In this document: positions 12,665 through 22,462 of the stretch, one piece after another
Position numbering within the stretch: the first letter of the stretch is position 1
Layout of the letters: the number at the start of each line of letters is the position of its first letter
Source of the DNA: Pseudoalteromonas espejiana DSM 9414
Lineage (GTDB): Bacteria > Pseudomonadota > Gammaproteobacteria > Enterobacterales > Alteromonadaceae
Length of the DNA stretch: 64,000 nt
Assembly: GCF_002221525.1 (NCBI RefSeq)
Contig: NZ_CP011028.1
Location: forward strand, 569,001 to 633,000
Direction of reading: 5' to 3'
The notes under the pieces: model-generated
The model's database searches: none
What the model was told of the DNA's origin: nothing
What the model saw: the letters and a program-made list of their open reading frames with translations, nothing else
Translations under genes and position numbers: made by a program

Positions 12665-13357
12665 ATGAGCATATTTAACCGCATAAACGACGTGATCCAA
12701 TCAAATATTGTAGCAATGCTGGATAAAGCAGAAGACCCAGAAAAGCTATTAAATTTAATGCTAAACGAAATGCCAGATGCGCTTAACGAATGTAGAAGCA
12801 CAGCCGCTGCTTTACTTTGCGAAGAGAAAACTCTAAAGCGCCAAATAACGAATAAAGAAAAAGACTTAACCGTATGGCAAAGCAAAGCTGAGCTGGCTAT
12901 TGAAAAAAGCCGTGATGATTTAGCTAAATCAGCATTAGTAGAAAAACAACGTGTTGCTGATGCAATAACAGCTAAAAATAATCAGCTAACGGTAGTGAAA
13001 GAGTCGGTTGTTAAAATTACTGATGATTGTGAGCGTTTACAGCAAAAAATTGTGCAAGCCAAAGCAAAGCAAGCGCAATTAATGAAACGCCATGACGTAG
13101 TTGTTGCGCGCGAAAAAGTAAGTATTCAGTTACACAGTGACAAGGTAGCGCATGCGCTGTCACGATTTGAAATGATAGAGCAAAAGGTTGAAGGCATAGA
13201 GGCACAAGTTGAAGCGTATGAACTAACTAATACCGCACAAACAACGGCTGAGCAAATAGATTCACTCGTTAAAAATGAAGAAATTGAGGCCCAGCTTGCT
13301 CGCTTAAAAGCAAGTGTAAAACAAAACCAAGACAGTTCTATCAAGCAAAGCGCTTAA
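12665..13357 (+). CDS. pspA: Phage shock protein A (PspA/IM30 family)
   Basis: 230 residues, almost entirely helical and coiled coil, beginning MSIFNRINDVIQSNIVAML, the conserved PspA amphipathic N-helix that binds stressed inner membrane. The motif EDPEKLLNLMLNEM follows. PspA oligomerises on damaged membrane and restrains the PspF activator. ATG 12665 has AGGA seven bases upstream; the frame is open further upstream but without family match. First gene of an operon with pspC and four more genes. Confidence 0.93.
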   Translation: MSIFNRINDVIQSNIVAMLDKAEDPEKLLNLMLNEMPDALNECRSTAAALLCEEKTLKRQITNKEKDLTVWQSKAELAIEKSRDDLAKSALVEKQRVADAITAKNNQLTVVKESVVKITDDCERLQQKIVQAKAKQAQLMKRHDVVVAREKVSIQLHSDKVAHALSRFEMIEQKVEGIEAQVEAYELTNTAQTTAEQIDSLVKNEEIEAQLARLKASVKQNQDSSIKQSA

Positions 13358-13367
13358 GGAGTTAAAA

Positions 13368-13574
13368 ATGAATAGTTTTAAAACACAACGTGGTTGGTAC
13401 AAAGATTCGTTAAACAAAAAAATATCGGGTGTATGTAGTGGGTTAGCACACCGTTTAGATTTTCCGGTGTGGGCCACACGTTTAGCGACTGTTTTACTAT
13501 TTTTGAGTTTTCCGTTTGCAGTAGCACTGGGCTACTTTATTGCCCATTGCTGCCTTGAAGAGCAGGCACTTTAG
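13368..13574 (+). CDS. pspC: PspC-domain membrane protein
   Basis: 68 residues: GWYKDSLNKKISGVCSGLAHRL, then a membrane helix (TRLATVLLFLSFPFAVALGYFIA). This is a bare PspC domain, shorter than E. coli PspC (119). It senses envelope stress and binds PspA at the inner membrane. Strong AAGGAG site, 10 nt after pspA. No pspB is present between A and C. Confidence 0.9.
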   Translation: MNSFKTQRGWYKDSLNKKISGVCSGLAHRLDFPVWATRLATVLLFLSFPFAVALGYFIAHCCLEEQAL

Positions 13575-13583
13575 GAGATAGCT

Positions 13584-13910
13584 ATGAAAACCTTAGCAAT
13601 ATGTGTTGTCGTATATTTGTTATTTTTTACTGACATGATTTCGGTAATACATTTTGACTCATGGCAGTTTCCGTTGTGGATTGCCGATATAAGTTGGGTA
13701 GGGTTAGAGTTAGTTGGGGTACTGATTGCAATTATTGCTGTAATAGCTGTTGTTACTTTAGTCACTATGGGGTTAATTGGTGCCGGTATTGTAGCGCTGG
13801 TTGGTACTGTACTGGCGTTGTTATTTGGCTCAGTAATGATTGCATGGCCATTATTATTTGTAGCGGTACTGTGCTGGTTAGTACTCGATAACAAAAAAGT
13901 GGCCTCTTAA
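13584..13910 (+). CDS. Small polytopic membrane protein in the psp operon
   Basis: 108 residues with three or four hydrophobic helices rich in Val, Ile and Gly (LVGVLIAIIAVIAVVTLVTMG; IGAGIVALVGTVLALLFGSV). No family recognised with certainty. AGGAG precedes the ATG, and the gene follows pspC by 9 nt, so it is translated with the psp genes. A role in envelope stress is inferred from the operon. Confidence 0.8.
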   Translation: MKTLAICVVVYLLFFTDMISVIHFDSWQFPLWIADISWVGLELVGVLIAIIAVIAVVTLVTMGLIGAGIVALVGTVLALLFGSVMIAWPLLFVAVLCWLVLDNKKVAS

Positions 13911-13989
13911 GCCTTAATTTAACTGACTAATATTAGTTAACTATGTTAAATTTAAAGTGAAATTTTATGTATTCACAAGGAATAAAGCG

Positions 13990-14502
13990 ATGATGAAGCA
14001 GTGCTTTTTTATGGCCTCGGCGTTAATGATTAATGTATTTTCGTCATCGGTTGCTGCGCATGCTGGGCACAGCCACGATATTGACGATGCTAAACTTGCC
14101 GTGAGTAATGCGCAAATAAGAGAGTTTTTGCCCGCAAGTAAAGCAAGCGTTGGCTATTTAACTATTTCTAATCATGGTGGTACAGCAGCTAATTTAACTA
14201 AAGCGACCATTGATGGCCTAGGTCGTGTAGAAATACACGAGCATAAACATGTAAATGGCATGATGAAAATGCAAAAGGTTGATGCGGTAACAATTAAAGC
14301 ACATGAAAGTGTCAGCTTTCAGCCTGGTGGCTATCATTTAATGGTGTTTGATCCACAAGAACCACTAAAAGTAGGGCAAGAACGTAAACTCACGCTATAT
14401 TTTAGTGACGGTAACCGCTTGTTTACTAATGCCGAAGTGGTTTCGCTTGAAGCGCAAGCAGCGCATTCAAAGCCATCTAAAAAACAACATGCTCATCATT
14501 AG
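13990..14502 (+). CDS. PCu(A)C-domain periplasmic copper chaperone
   Basis: 170 residues from ATG 13990 (AAGG nine bases upstream; the frame is open from 13957). Signal peptide to about AHA, then a short His-rich stretch (HAGHSHD), the PCu(A)C beta domain, and a His-rich tail (HAHH). Copper-binding pattern: VEIHEHKHVNGMMKMQKV gives the first His and Met ligands and GGYHLMVF the H-x-M pair, as in the family pattern H(M)X10MX21HXM. Such proteins deliver Cu(I) to cytochrome oxidase or handle periplasmic copper. An 80-bp gap from the previous gene allows its own promoter. Its place in a psp operon is unusual. Confidence 0.88.
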   Translation: MMKQCFFMASALMINVFSSSVAAHAGHSHDIDDAKLAVSNAQIREFLPASKASVGYLTISNHGGTAANLTKATIDGLGRVEIHEHKHVNGMMKMQKVDAVTIKAHESVSFQPGGYHLMVFDPQEPLKVGQERKLTLYFSDGNRLFTNAEVVSLEAQAAHSKPSKKQHAHH

Positions 14503-14510
14503 GAGGATAA

Positions 14511-15497
14511 ATGTCGCAACATAAAGGAAAAATAATCGGTGCACTGGTTTTACTGCTTATTGTTTTTTACGCTATTGCTGTTTATTGGAGCACGGAGCCT
14601 GGCCGCTTTAACGTAGTGACCAATGCAAAAGAAGTAGCGCAAGCACGCAACGAAAAAATGGTAACGGGTTATACCACAACATCAACACTTATCACGGTAG
14701 CAAGTACCTTACTTGAAAAACCAGGTGGTTACTTATCAAATGATGTTATGCCGCCTAGCGTAATTATGGATGATATGCCTGCTTGGGAGTATGGCGCACT
14801 TGAAATGGTACGTGACTTAGCACTTTCTATGCGTAAAGATTTTAGCCGCTCCCAGTCGCAATCTACAGAGCATGAAGCACTTAAAAAAGCGCAGCCCCAA
14901 TTTAACATTAGCTCTGAGGCATGGGCGTGGCCAAGTGCTGAGGGTGAATACCAAAAAGGTATTGATTATTTAGTGGTGTATCGCGCGCAAATTTCAAATG
15001 AGCATGAGCGAGATAGCCAGTTTTATTCTCGCGCAGATAACTTACGTAGTTGGTTAAAAGAAGCTGAAAAACGCTTAGGTAGCCTAAGCCAACGTTTAAG
15101 CGCAAGTGTAGGGCAAGACAAAGTAAATACCGATTTAGCTGGTAACTCATCAAATACTCAAGCCACTTACTCGCCGCTTCAACAGCAAGTAAGAACATCG
15201 TGGTGGGAAATCGACGATGTATTTTATGAATCGCGCGGTGCTACATGGGCTTTATTACACTTTTTACAAGCGGTTGAGTACGACTTTGCTGATGTACTAG
15301 AAAAGAAAAACGCACGCGTTAGCTTACAGCAAATTATACGCGAGCTTGAGGCAACACAAGAAACCGTGTGGAGCCCAATTATATTAAACGGGAATGGGTT
15401 TGGCTTTGTGGCAAATCATTCTTTAGTAATGGCAAATTATATTTCAAGAGCCAATGCGGCTTTAATCGAACTTAGCGAACTACTAGCTCAAGGATAA
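14511..15497 (+). CDS. DUF2333 family membrane-anchored protein
   Basis: 328 residues: one N-terminal membrane helix (IIGALVLLLIVFYAIAVYW), the rest periplasmic and mostly helical. Features typical of DUF2333 include GGYLSNDVMPPS, AWEYGALEMVRDLAL, WWEIDDVFYESRGATWALLHFL and SPIILNGNGFGF. Function unknown. AGGAGG right before the start, 8 nt after the PCu(A)C gene. Confidence 0.88.
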   Translation: MSQHKGKIIGALVLLLIVFYAIAVYWSTEPGRFNVVTNAKEVAQARNEKMVTGYTTTSTLITVASTLLEKPGGYLSNDVMPPSVIMDDMPAWEYGALEMVRDLALSMRKDFSRSQSQSTEHEALKKAQPQFNISSEAWAWPSAEGEYQKGIDYLVVYRAQISNEHERDSQFYSRADNLRSWLKEAEKRLGSLSQRLSASVGQDKVNTDLAGNSSNTQATYSPLQQQVRTSWWEIDDVFYESRGATWALLHFLQAVEYDFADVLEKKNARVSLQQIIRELEATQETVWSPIILNGNGFGFVANHSLVMANYISRANAALIELSELLAQG

Positions 15498-15500
15498 AAA

Positions 15501-16271
15501 ATGAAAAAGTATTGTTTAGCAGCAGCCCTTTCAATGGCATGTTTAGCGCCTGCAGCGCAGGCAGACACTCTATTAGGTTTATATGTAGGTGTTGATGGCT
15601 GGAAGTCAGACAACGAAGGTCAGTTTTCTTATAAAGATAACGCACCACAAGATTTTAACTTTGAAGACGAAACATTTGTAAGCTACTACGCGGCGCTTGA
15701 GCACCCAGTACCACTAGTGCCTAACTTAAAGCTTAAATACACAGAGCTTGAGCTTAACGGTTCAGCAACCCTTACCGATACGTTTAGCTTTAATGGCTCA
15801 GATTATGTGGTAGGTACAACTGCAAATACGCTAAGTGACTTAACGCATATTGACTACATTCTTTATTACGAAATCTTTGATAACGATTTAATTTCAATTG
15901 ATTTAGGCTTAAATGCAAAGCAGTTTGATGGTGATATAGTGGTTACCGGTACTACTCAACAAGGCGGTACTAACTTTTCTGAAACTGTTGATTTTTCGGG
16001 CCTTGTACCACTAGCGTACGGCCGTGCCGAAGCAGGCTTACCATTTACTGGCTTAAGTGTGTTTTTTGAAGGCAGCTTTTTGGCCATTGACGATAGCAAA
16101 GTGCAAGACTACCAAGTAGGTGTTGCGTGGGAGCTTATAGATAACCTAGCGGTTGATGTAGCTGTTAAAGCGGGCTACCGCTCAATGACGCTAGAGCTTG
16201 ATGATGTTGATGATATTAATACAGATATTGATGCATCAGGCCCATTTGCAGGTATTCAAGTTCACTTTTAA
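15501..16271 (+). CDS. TIGR04219-type outer membrane beta-barrel protein
   Basis: 256 residues with a clean signal peptide (cut after AQA at ~21). The rest alternates polar and hydrophobic residues in short strands (LLGLYVGVDGW at the start; GPFAGIQVHF at the end, with a terminal aromatic), as in outer-membrane barrels. Resembles the TIGR04219 family found in Alteromonadales. Last gene of the psp operon, 3 nt after DUF2333. Function unknown; co-expression suggests an envelope-maintenance role. Confidence 0.85.
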   Translation: MKKYCLAAALSMACLAPAAQADTLLGLYVGVDGWKSDNEGQFSYKDNAPQDFNFEDETFVSYYAALEHPVPLVPNLKLKYTELELNGSATLTDTFSFNGSDYVVGTTANTLSDLTHIDYILYYEIFDNDLISIDLGLNAKQFDGDIVVTGTTQQGGTNFSETVDFSGLVPLAYGRAEAGLPFTGLSVFFEGSFLAIDDSKVQDYQVGVAWELIDNLAVDVAVKAGYRSMTLELDDVDDINTDIDASGPFAGIQVHF

Positions 16272-16283
16272 TGAGTGATCTTA

Positions 16284-16318
16284 TAACGTGGTGTGTTATT
16301 TACTAGCATGCCACGTTA
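16284..16318. terminator. Convergent-gene hairpin
   Basis: TAACGTGG (16284-16291) paired with CCACGTTA (16311-16318). It separates the psp operon from the convergent TIGR03899 gene, whose stop lies inside it. T-runs are weak on both sides. Confidence 0.45.
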
Positions 16319-17183
16319 AATCAAATTCTCCCTCCAGTGCATTATTAATTAGCTGCTTATAAATTTTATTAATGGGGTAGTTAATCAACTTAGAAAGCTC
16401 ATCCCCAGTTTGTGTAAACTTGTAATAGCTTAATACCAAGTCGCTGCTTTTGGCCTTTAAAGTTACTTTTTGCGATAAAAATGACAGTGTAAGTTCTTGC
16501 CCTGCCTTTAAAACTGCCGACTCAATCTCTTTTCTGTAAATTAAATTTAAGTTCATTAACGTTAAAATATCCGGAAAACTGATCCCCGTTTTACCTAAAT
16601 TTAGCGATACTTTATTGCCTTTACGCAGTAAATCAAACAGTGAAGGCTTTTTATAAAAACCGAGTAAAATGAAGTGGCTATCGTCTTTTTCATTATAGCT
16701 GCTCAGCGATACACACTTTTGCAGGGCATCGGCTTCACGTTGGGTCATGTGTTTTAGCGTTTGTAAGCTTTTAATTGAAAAGGTGCCAGGGTTGAGCGTT
16801 TCACCGGTAAGGATTTTTGCCCAGAGCGTTTGCATCGACTCGTTTGAGGTATCTTCGCAAAGTGCTATAAAACGCTCAATCCAATCGGCATCAGGCTGTT
16901 TATTACTTGCTACATCGGGACAAAATCCCATGGCCTTAGCGAGTATGGTTTCTATGTTTTGCTGTTGCTTTATAAGTAGTAAGTCTTGGCGCTTTTGAGC
17001 GCGAACCAAAATAGGGTTATCGCTATTAATGTGATACAGCGGGTTTAAAGTCCCCTTAGAGCCATAACTTTGATCTGTAGTAGGCTGACCCGTATTCGTT
17101 GTTATTTTTTTTACAGGGTAACCAAGTAAAGACTCAATAATATTAGCGAGATTAATTCTTGCTTGGGCTGATTTCACTGTCAT
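16296..17183 (-). CDS. TIGR03899 family protein
   Basis: 295 residues from the ATG at 17183 (GGA five to seven bases upstream, and overlapping the upstream gene by 32 nt). The frame is open to 17252 but that region belongs to the neighbour. The central LWAKILTGETLNPGTFSIK followed by TLKHMTQREADAL is the conserved core of TIGR03899/DUF2806-like proteins. No signal peptide. Function unknown. Confidence 0.8.
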   Translation of the reverse strand: MTVKSAQARINLANIIESLLGYPVKKITTNTGQPTTDQSYGSKGTLNPLYHINSDNPILVRAQKRQDLLLIKQQQNIETILAKAMGFCPDVASNKQPDADWIERFIALCEDTSNESMQTLWAKILTGETLNPGTFSIKSLQTLKHMTQREADALQKCVSLSSYNEKDDSHFILLGFYKKPSLFDLLRKGNKVSLNLGKTGISFPDILTLMNLNLIYRKEIESAVLKAGQELTLSFLSQKVTLKAKSSDLVLSYYKFTQTGDELSKLINYPINKIYKQLINNALEGEFDLTWHASK

Positions 17184-17733
17184 AACTTTCCAGCTGTGTT
17201 TTTTCGTCGCGTAATTGAGCAACGGTTTGTAAATTATTAAGTCCAAGAGCAACTGTGTTACTCAAAACGTACTCGCTAAACAACGACAAATAACCAGAAA
17301 CGAGTGGTGTTGTTGTTTGGCCTTTAATATTACACGCTACCTTTACGAAGCCATTTTCTTCGGTAAAGGTAATTTTTCCTTCAATAATATGTTCATTTTT
17401 GAGTAATGCATTAAAGGTCATTTGATTATTAGTCAATGAGGTTATGGTCATTTCGCCATGGCCCCAATCATTTTGCCACGATTGGTGCGCGCCAATACCT
17501 CGGCTAGGTTCACCTATAGAAAATGTGATTGTAGGGTCTACCTTTTGCCAAGGAGACCATAAATGCCACAAACTAAAGTCTGCCACTAAAGATTTAACCG
17601 TTGCTACTTTCGCATCAATTAATACGCTTTTATTTACACTGTAATTTTGTGGCAGGGTTAAGCCAATTAGCATTAGTACTAGCAACAGAATAAAGAGCGT
17701 TTTTGTTAGTGTTTTTAGAAGTTTAATAAGCAC
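17152..17733 (-). CDS. Membrane-anchored SRPBCC (START-like) protein
   Basis: 193 residues: N-terminal helix (TLFILLLVLMLIGLTL), then an SRPBCC fold starting YSVNKSVLIDAKVATVKSLV and including FSLWHLWSPWQKVDP, a signature of polyketide-cyclase-like lipid or hydrophobic ligand binders. Probably exposed to the periplasm. The 3' end overlaps TIGR03899, with which it forms a two-gene operon. Confidence 0.82.
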   Translation of the reverse strand: MLIKLLKTLTKTLFILLLVLMLIGLTLPQNYSVNKSVLIDAKVATVKSLVADFSLWHLWSPWQKVDPTITFSIGEPSRGIGAHQSWQNDWGHGEMTITSLTNNQMTFNALLKNEHIIEGKITFTEENGFVKVACNIKGQTTTPLVSGYLSLFSEYVLSNTVALGLNNLQTVAQLRDEKTQLESYDSEISPSKN

Positions 17734-17876
17734 ACCTTTTACGAGTTTTTTAGTTTGAAATATAACAACTTTTTATTAATCGACTATAGTATGAATTAAC
17801 CTATAAACCAAAAATATATTTTTCTAGTATATAGGTATTAGCTTATTTAAGTATTTAAACTGATAAAGGGTAGAAA

Positions 17877-20078
17877 ATGTCGTCAGAGCAAAACGATTTT
17901 TTATTTTTAGCGCCAGACAACGAAGAAGAAATAAACCAAGAATTAACTGATTTTTGGGATGTTTTGATTGTTGACGACGATCCTGAAATTCATTCGGTGA
18001 CTAAACTTGCTTTGTCGGGTGTGGAATTTTGGGGAGCAGGCCTTCGTTTTCATGATGCATACTCAGGTGCAGAGGCCATCGAAATACTTAAAAATAATAA
18101 TGCTATATCAGTGATATTTTTGGATGTGGTTATGGAGTCTGACGATGCAGGTTTACAAGTTGTAAAGCGTGTACGTGAAGAGCTAAATAACCAACATGTT
18201 CGAATTATTTTAAGAACAGGCCAAGCAGGTAATACCCCAGAAGAAAAAGTTATTCGCGAATACGACATAAATGACTATAAAACAAAAACAGAGTTAACCC
18301 GCTCTAAACTTGTTACATCATTAATTACAGCCATTCGCTCATACGAGCAGGTATGTAAACTCGAATACCAAAGTGATGCCATGAATACCATAGTATCGGC
18401 TTCAAAGTCTATTTTAGGGCTTACCGATATAAAAGTGCTGTGCAAAGAAATAATAAAGCATATGGGCATTATATTAGAATGCCAGCCAGTAGGGCTGGTT
18501 TGTAGCAAGCTTGATGGTGATAATTTTATTCAGGTTTTGGGCGGTGGTGGCCACTACGAAAGCTATTTTGGCGAAAAGCTAGTTAATGTAGATAGCGTAG
18601 CTTTAGAGCAAGTAGAGCAATGTTTTTCATCGTTAAAGCATCAACACACTGACTCCAATGTAACGTTTCTTTTAAAAAGTAAGCATCGTAAAGCCGCTAT
18701 ATATTTAGAATGCGAGCATAAACCAAGTGAGGCACAGCTTCAGTTTGCTGAAATTTTTCTAACAAATGTAAGTGTTGCTTTGGACAACGTAAGGTTATTT
18801 GTAAAGCTCAGAGACGCAGCCTACAAAGATGTTCTTACTGGTATTTCTAACCGGACTAACTTTATTGAACGGGTAGTGCGCTTTCAAAAGCCACATGTGA
18901 ACGACCATGTTTTTGTGTTAATTGATGTGCTTGGCTTTGCAGATATTAACAGTGGTTTAGGTCAAGAAATTGGTAACTACTTATTAATTGAAATTGTTAA
19001 GCGATTAAAAGATAACTACCCAACGGCCAAGTTACTCTCGCGCATAGGTGCCGATGTATTTGGTTTTGTTATTCGCCAAGATGAATTTAATTTAGCGCAG
19101 TGTAACGACATGCTTAATGCCCCATTTAATGCAGGCGAGCATGTGTTACCTATCGATTTTAGGATTGGTTTGTGCCAACAGCAAGATTTCCAAAGCACAG
19201 GATTAGATACGCTTAAGGTGGCCTATATAGCGCTAAACCAAGCAAAAAAACTTAAAAGCAAAGAGGGTGTTTATTACGATATTGATATGCAAGATAAAAT
19301 GGCATGGCGCCTTGGTATTATTAGGCAGCTACGCCATGACTTTGCGCGCGAAAAACTACAGGTTTGGTATCAGCCGCAACTGGCACTTGATGACCTATCT
19401 TTAATTGGCTGTGAAGCCTTACTGCGCTGGCCATCAGAAGACGGTGGCTTTATATCGCCAGCAGTGTTTGTGCCATTAGCTGAAGATGCTGGACTTATTG
19501 TAGACATTGGCCAGTGGGTTTTAGAGCAGGCTTGTCAGCAGCAAAAGCGTTTAGAAGCATTGGGTGAGGAAATATGTATAGCGGTTAATGTATCGGTTCC
19601 TCAGTTTAAAGTAAAAGGCTATGCACAAACTGTAAAAAGCACATTAGAAAAATACGGCGTTAAGCCAGCTAACATTGAATTAGAGGTCACTGAAAGTGTG
19701 GTAATGGATGAGCTGGAAACGGTTATTAATACGTTAAAAGAGCTCAAAGAGCTAGGTGTAGAGGTTGCCATAGATGATTTTGGCACTGGGTTTTCTTCGT
19801 TGAGCTATTTACAAAGCCTACCCCTTGATAGGCTTAAAATAGACCGCGCTTTTGTAAAAGACTTGCCCGATAACGACACCGGCGCTATTGCTGCGTTAGT
19901 AGTATCGCTTGGTGCTAAGTTAGGCTTAAAAACCATAGCTGAAGGCGTAGAAACTCAGCAACAGGCAGAGTTTTTAAAAAACTTAGGGTGTGATGAAGTG
20001 CAAGGCTTTATGTATGCAAAGCCAATGCCTGAGCACGAGCTATTAGAGTTTATAGAAACGCGAAATAAAAAAGACTAA
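17877..20078 (+). CDS. REC-DUF3369-GGDEF-EAL response regulator, probable c-di-GMP phosphodiesterase
   Basis: 733 residues. Receiver domain ~27-155 (IVDDDPE; phosphoacceptor Asp in VIFLDVVME), DUF3369 sensor ~160-310, GGDEF ~310-460, EAL ~490-730. The GGDEF signature reads GADVF, so cyclase activity should be lost. The EAL domain keeps its residues: CEALLRW, NVSVPQF, ELEVTESVV, IDDFGTGFSSLSYL, LKIDRAFV and AEGVET. It should hydrolyse c-di-GMP under control of the receiver. No partner kinase is adjacent. Single gene, AAAGGGTAG before the ATG. Confidence 0.93.
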   Translation: MSSEQNDFLFLAPDNEEEINQELTDFWDVLIVDDDPEIHSVTKLALSGVEFWGAGLRFHDAYSGAEAIEILKNNNAISVIFLDVVMESDDAGLQVVKRVREELNNQHVRIILRTGQAGNTPEEKVIREYDINDYKTKTELTRSKLVTSLITAIRSYEQVCKLEYQSDAMNTIVSASKSILGLTDIKVLCKEIIKHMGIILECQPVGLVCSKLDGDNFIQVLGGGGHYESYFGEKLVNVDSVALEQVEQCFSSLKHQHTDSNVTFLLKSKHRKAAIYLECEHKPSEAQLQFAEIFLTNVSVALDNVRLFVKLRDAAYKDVLTGISNRTNFIERVVRFQKPHVNDHVFVLIDVLGFADINSGLGQEIGNYLLIEIVKRLKDNYPTAKLLSRIGADVFGFVIRQDEFNLAQCNDMLNAPFNAGEHVLPIDFRIGLCQQQDFQSTGLDTLKVAYIALNQAKKLKSKEGVYYDIDMQDKMAWRLGIIRQLRHDFAREKLQVWYQPQLALDDLSLIGCEALLRWPSEDGGFISPAVFVPLAEDAGLIVDIGQWVLEQACQQQKRLEALGEEICIAVNVSVPQFKVKGYAQTVKSTLEKYGVKPANIELEVTESVVMDELETVINTLKELKELGVEVAIDDFGTGFSSLSYLQSLPLDRLKIDRAFVKDLPDNDTGAIAALVVSLGAKLGLKTIAEGVETQQQAEFLKNLGCDEVQGFMYAKPMPEHELLEFIETRNKKD

Positions 20079-20187
20079 TATAAACAGACCACATACTAGC
20101 AAGGTGCGATATACGCAGGTAATGTTGTATAAATAAGCAGTGTATTAGGATATAATTCGCGCCTTTTGTTATTCAACGGCCAAAATT

Positions 20188-22371
20188 ATGAGCTCTCTTA
20201 AAGCTGAACGCGCGCTATTCTCATACCCAAAGTATTGGGCAGAGTGTTATGGCACTGCGCCATTTTTACCTACAACTCGCGAAGAAATGGACGCACTCGG
20301 CTGGGATAGCTGCGATATTATTATAATCAGCGGCGATGCTTATGTAGATCATCCTAGTTTTGGTATGGCTGTGATTGGCCGAGTACTTGAAGCGCAAGGC
20401 TTTAGAGTAGGTATTATTGCTCAGCCAGACTGGCAATCAAAAGATGCCTTTATGGCACTTGGTAAACCGAATCTATTTTTTGGTGTAACTGCCGGTAATA
20501 TGGATTCGATGATTAATCGTTATACGGCCGAAAAGAGAATGCGCCATGACGATGCTTACACGCCTGGTAATGTTGGCGGCAAACGTCCAGACCGCGCTGT
20601 AATGATTTATTCTCAGCGCTTACGCGAAGCTTACAAAGGTGTGCCAATTGTGATTGGTGGCATTGAAGCAAGCCTGCGTCGTATTGCTCATTATGACTAC
20701 TGGCAAGAAAAAGTACGCCGCAGTATTTTGTTTGATGCCAAAGCCGATATTCTTATTTATGGTAACGCAGAACGCCCACTTGTTGAGGTGGCTCATCGTA
20801 TTGCTGCCGGTGAGACTATGGATACAATTCAAGATATTCGTGGTACGGCGGTTATTCGTAAAGAGCCAATCCCTGGTTGGCGTGGTAGTGACTCAACTGC
20901 TATTGATAAAATTGGCAAAATAGACCCGATCCCTAACCCATACGGGGCGGATGATGTAGGCTGTAGCAAGTCAGAATTTAAAAAAGCGGGTATCGATTTA
21001 AAAGCAGAAGCTGCAAAGCCTATTACTATTCAGCCAGCGCGCCCTAAGCCGTGGGAAAAAACCTACGTTAAGCTCCCTGCATTTGAGCAAGTAAGTGTTA
21101 ATAAGCCTTTGTACGCTCACGCATCACGAATTTTGCACCAAGAAACAAACCCAGGTTGTGCTCGTGCACTTTTTCAGCGCCATGGCGATCGGTCTATTTG
21201 GGTAAACCCACCTGCATTTCCGCTTGAAACACATGAAATGGATGACGTATTTGGCTTACCATATCAACGTATACCGCATCCAAGTTATGGGGATGCAAAA
21301 ATCCCTGCTTACGATATGATCAAAACATCAGTTAATATTATGCGTGGCTGTTTTGGCGGTTGCTCATTTTGTTCTATTACTGAGCACGAAGGGCGAATTA
21401 TTCAAAGTCGTTCGCAAGAATCGATTATTGATGAGATTGAGCAAATTAGAGATAAAGTCCCAGGCTTTACGGGGGTTATTTCTGATTTAGGCGGTCCAAC
21501 TGCAAATATGTATAAGCTGCGTTGTACGAGTAAAAAAGCAGAGAGTACATGTAGGCGTTTATCGTGTGTGTACCCTGATATTTGTAAGCACATGGATACA
21601 GACCACACCCCAACAATCGATTTATACAAAAAAGCCCGTGAAGTAAAAGGCATTAAAAAGATTTTAATTGCCTCTGGCGTACGTTACGACTTAGCAGTGC
21701 AAGATCCTCGCTACGTAAAAGAACTGGTAACGCATCACGTAGGAGGCTATTTAAAAATAGCGCCAGAGCACACTGAAGATGGTCCTTTATCTAAAATGAT
21801 GAAACCAGGCATGGGCGCGTACGATCAATTTAAAGAATTATTTGATAAGTACTCAAAAGAAGCGGGTAAAAAGCAGTATTTAATACCGTATTTTATTTCT
21901 GCTCACCCAGGTACAAAAGACGAAGACATGGTAAACATGGCGATGTGGCTTAAATCTAACGATTTTAAGTTAGACCAAGTGCAAAACTTTTACCCTTCGC
22001 CCATGGCTAATGCAACCACCATTTACCATACAGAAATGAACTCACTGCGTAATATTAAAAATAACAAAGAGCAAGTGCCTGTACCAAAGGGAGCTCGCCA
22101 GCGTCGCTTACACAAAGCAATTTTACGCTATCACGACCAATCAGGTTGGCCAATAATTCGCGAAGCTTTGCGCAAAATGGGTAAAGCTAATTTAATTGGT
22201 AAAGGCCCGAATTGCTTAGTACCTGAAGAAGGGCGAGATGAAAAAAGTAAAGGCGCTAATAAAGGCAAAGGTGGGCGTCCTGCACTAACGCGCCATACTG
22301 GTTTTAGCCAATTTAAAAAGGCTAACACTAAGCCTAAAGTGGGTGGGAATCGCCAACGTGCAGCTAGGTAA
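20188..22371 (+). CDS. YgiQ family radical SAM protein
   Basis: 727 residues. N-terminal B12-binding-like region ([18 protein letters not shown]), YgiQ-specific segments ([36 protein letters not shown]), then the radical SAM cluster [12 protein letters not shown] (CxxxCxxC) near residue 387, and a Lys/Gly-rich tail. The substrate is not established. TATAAT at ~20151 may be its -10. Followed by a strong terminator. Confidence 0.95.
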   Translation: MSSLKAERALFSYPKYWAECYGTAPFLPTTREEMDALGWDSCDIIIISGDAYVDHPSFGMAVIGRVLEAQGFRVGIIAQPDWQSKDAFMALGKPNLFFGVTAGNMDSMINRYTAEKRMRHDDAYTPGNVGGKRPDRAVMIYSQRLREAYKGVPIVIGGIEASLRRIAHYDYWQEKVRRSILFDAKADILIYGNAERPLVEVAHRIAAGETMDTIQDIRGTAVIRKEPIPGWRGSDSTAIDKIGKIDPIPNPYGADDVGCSKSEFKKAGIDLKAEAAKPITIQPARPKPWEKTYVKLPAFEQVSVNKPLYAHASRILHQETNPGCARALFQRHGDRSIWVNPPAFPLETHEMDDVFGLPYQRIPHPSYGDAKIPAYDMIKTSVNIMRGCFGGCSFCSITEHEGRIIQSRSQESIIDEIEQIRDKVPGFTGVISDLGGPTANMYKLRCTSKKAESTCRRLSCVYPDICKHMDTDHTPTIDLYKKAREVKGIKKILIASGVRYDLAVQDPRYVKELVTHHVGGYLKIAPEHTEDGPLSKMMKPGMGAYDQFKELFDKYSKEAGKKQYLIPYFISAHPGTKDEDMVNMAMWLKSNDFKLDQVQNFYPSPMANATTIYHTEMNSLRNIKNNKEQVPVPKGARQRRLHKAILRYHDQSGWPIIREALRKMGKANLIGKGPNCLVPEEGRDEKSKGANKGKGGRPALTRHTGFSQFKKANTKPKVGGNRQRAAR

Positions 22372-22390
22372 GTGTTAAAATAAACAAATA

Positions 22391-22425
22391 AAAACCCGAT
22401 ACTGTTAATCAGTATCGGGTTTTTT
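22391..22425. terminator. Bidirectional terminator between ygiQ-family gene and MCP gene
   Basis: AAAACCCGATACTG paired with CAGTATCGGGTTTT around TTAAT, with T-run on the plus strand and A-run preceding, so it can serve both convergent genes. Confidence 0.9.
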
Positions 22426-22462
22426 ATTGTTTTGATTTTTGGCGTAATAAGATTGGTATAAA

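Noticed and set aside
13571..13894. Antisense ORF opposite the psp membrane protein, and similar antisense frames in rapA, pat, lptD and the kinases
   Set aside because: Each lies opposite a well-supported gene and has no ribosome site or family match.
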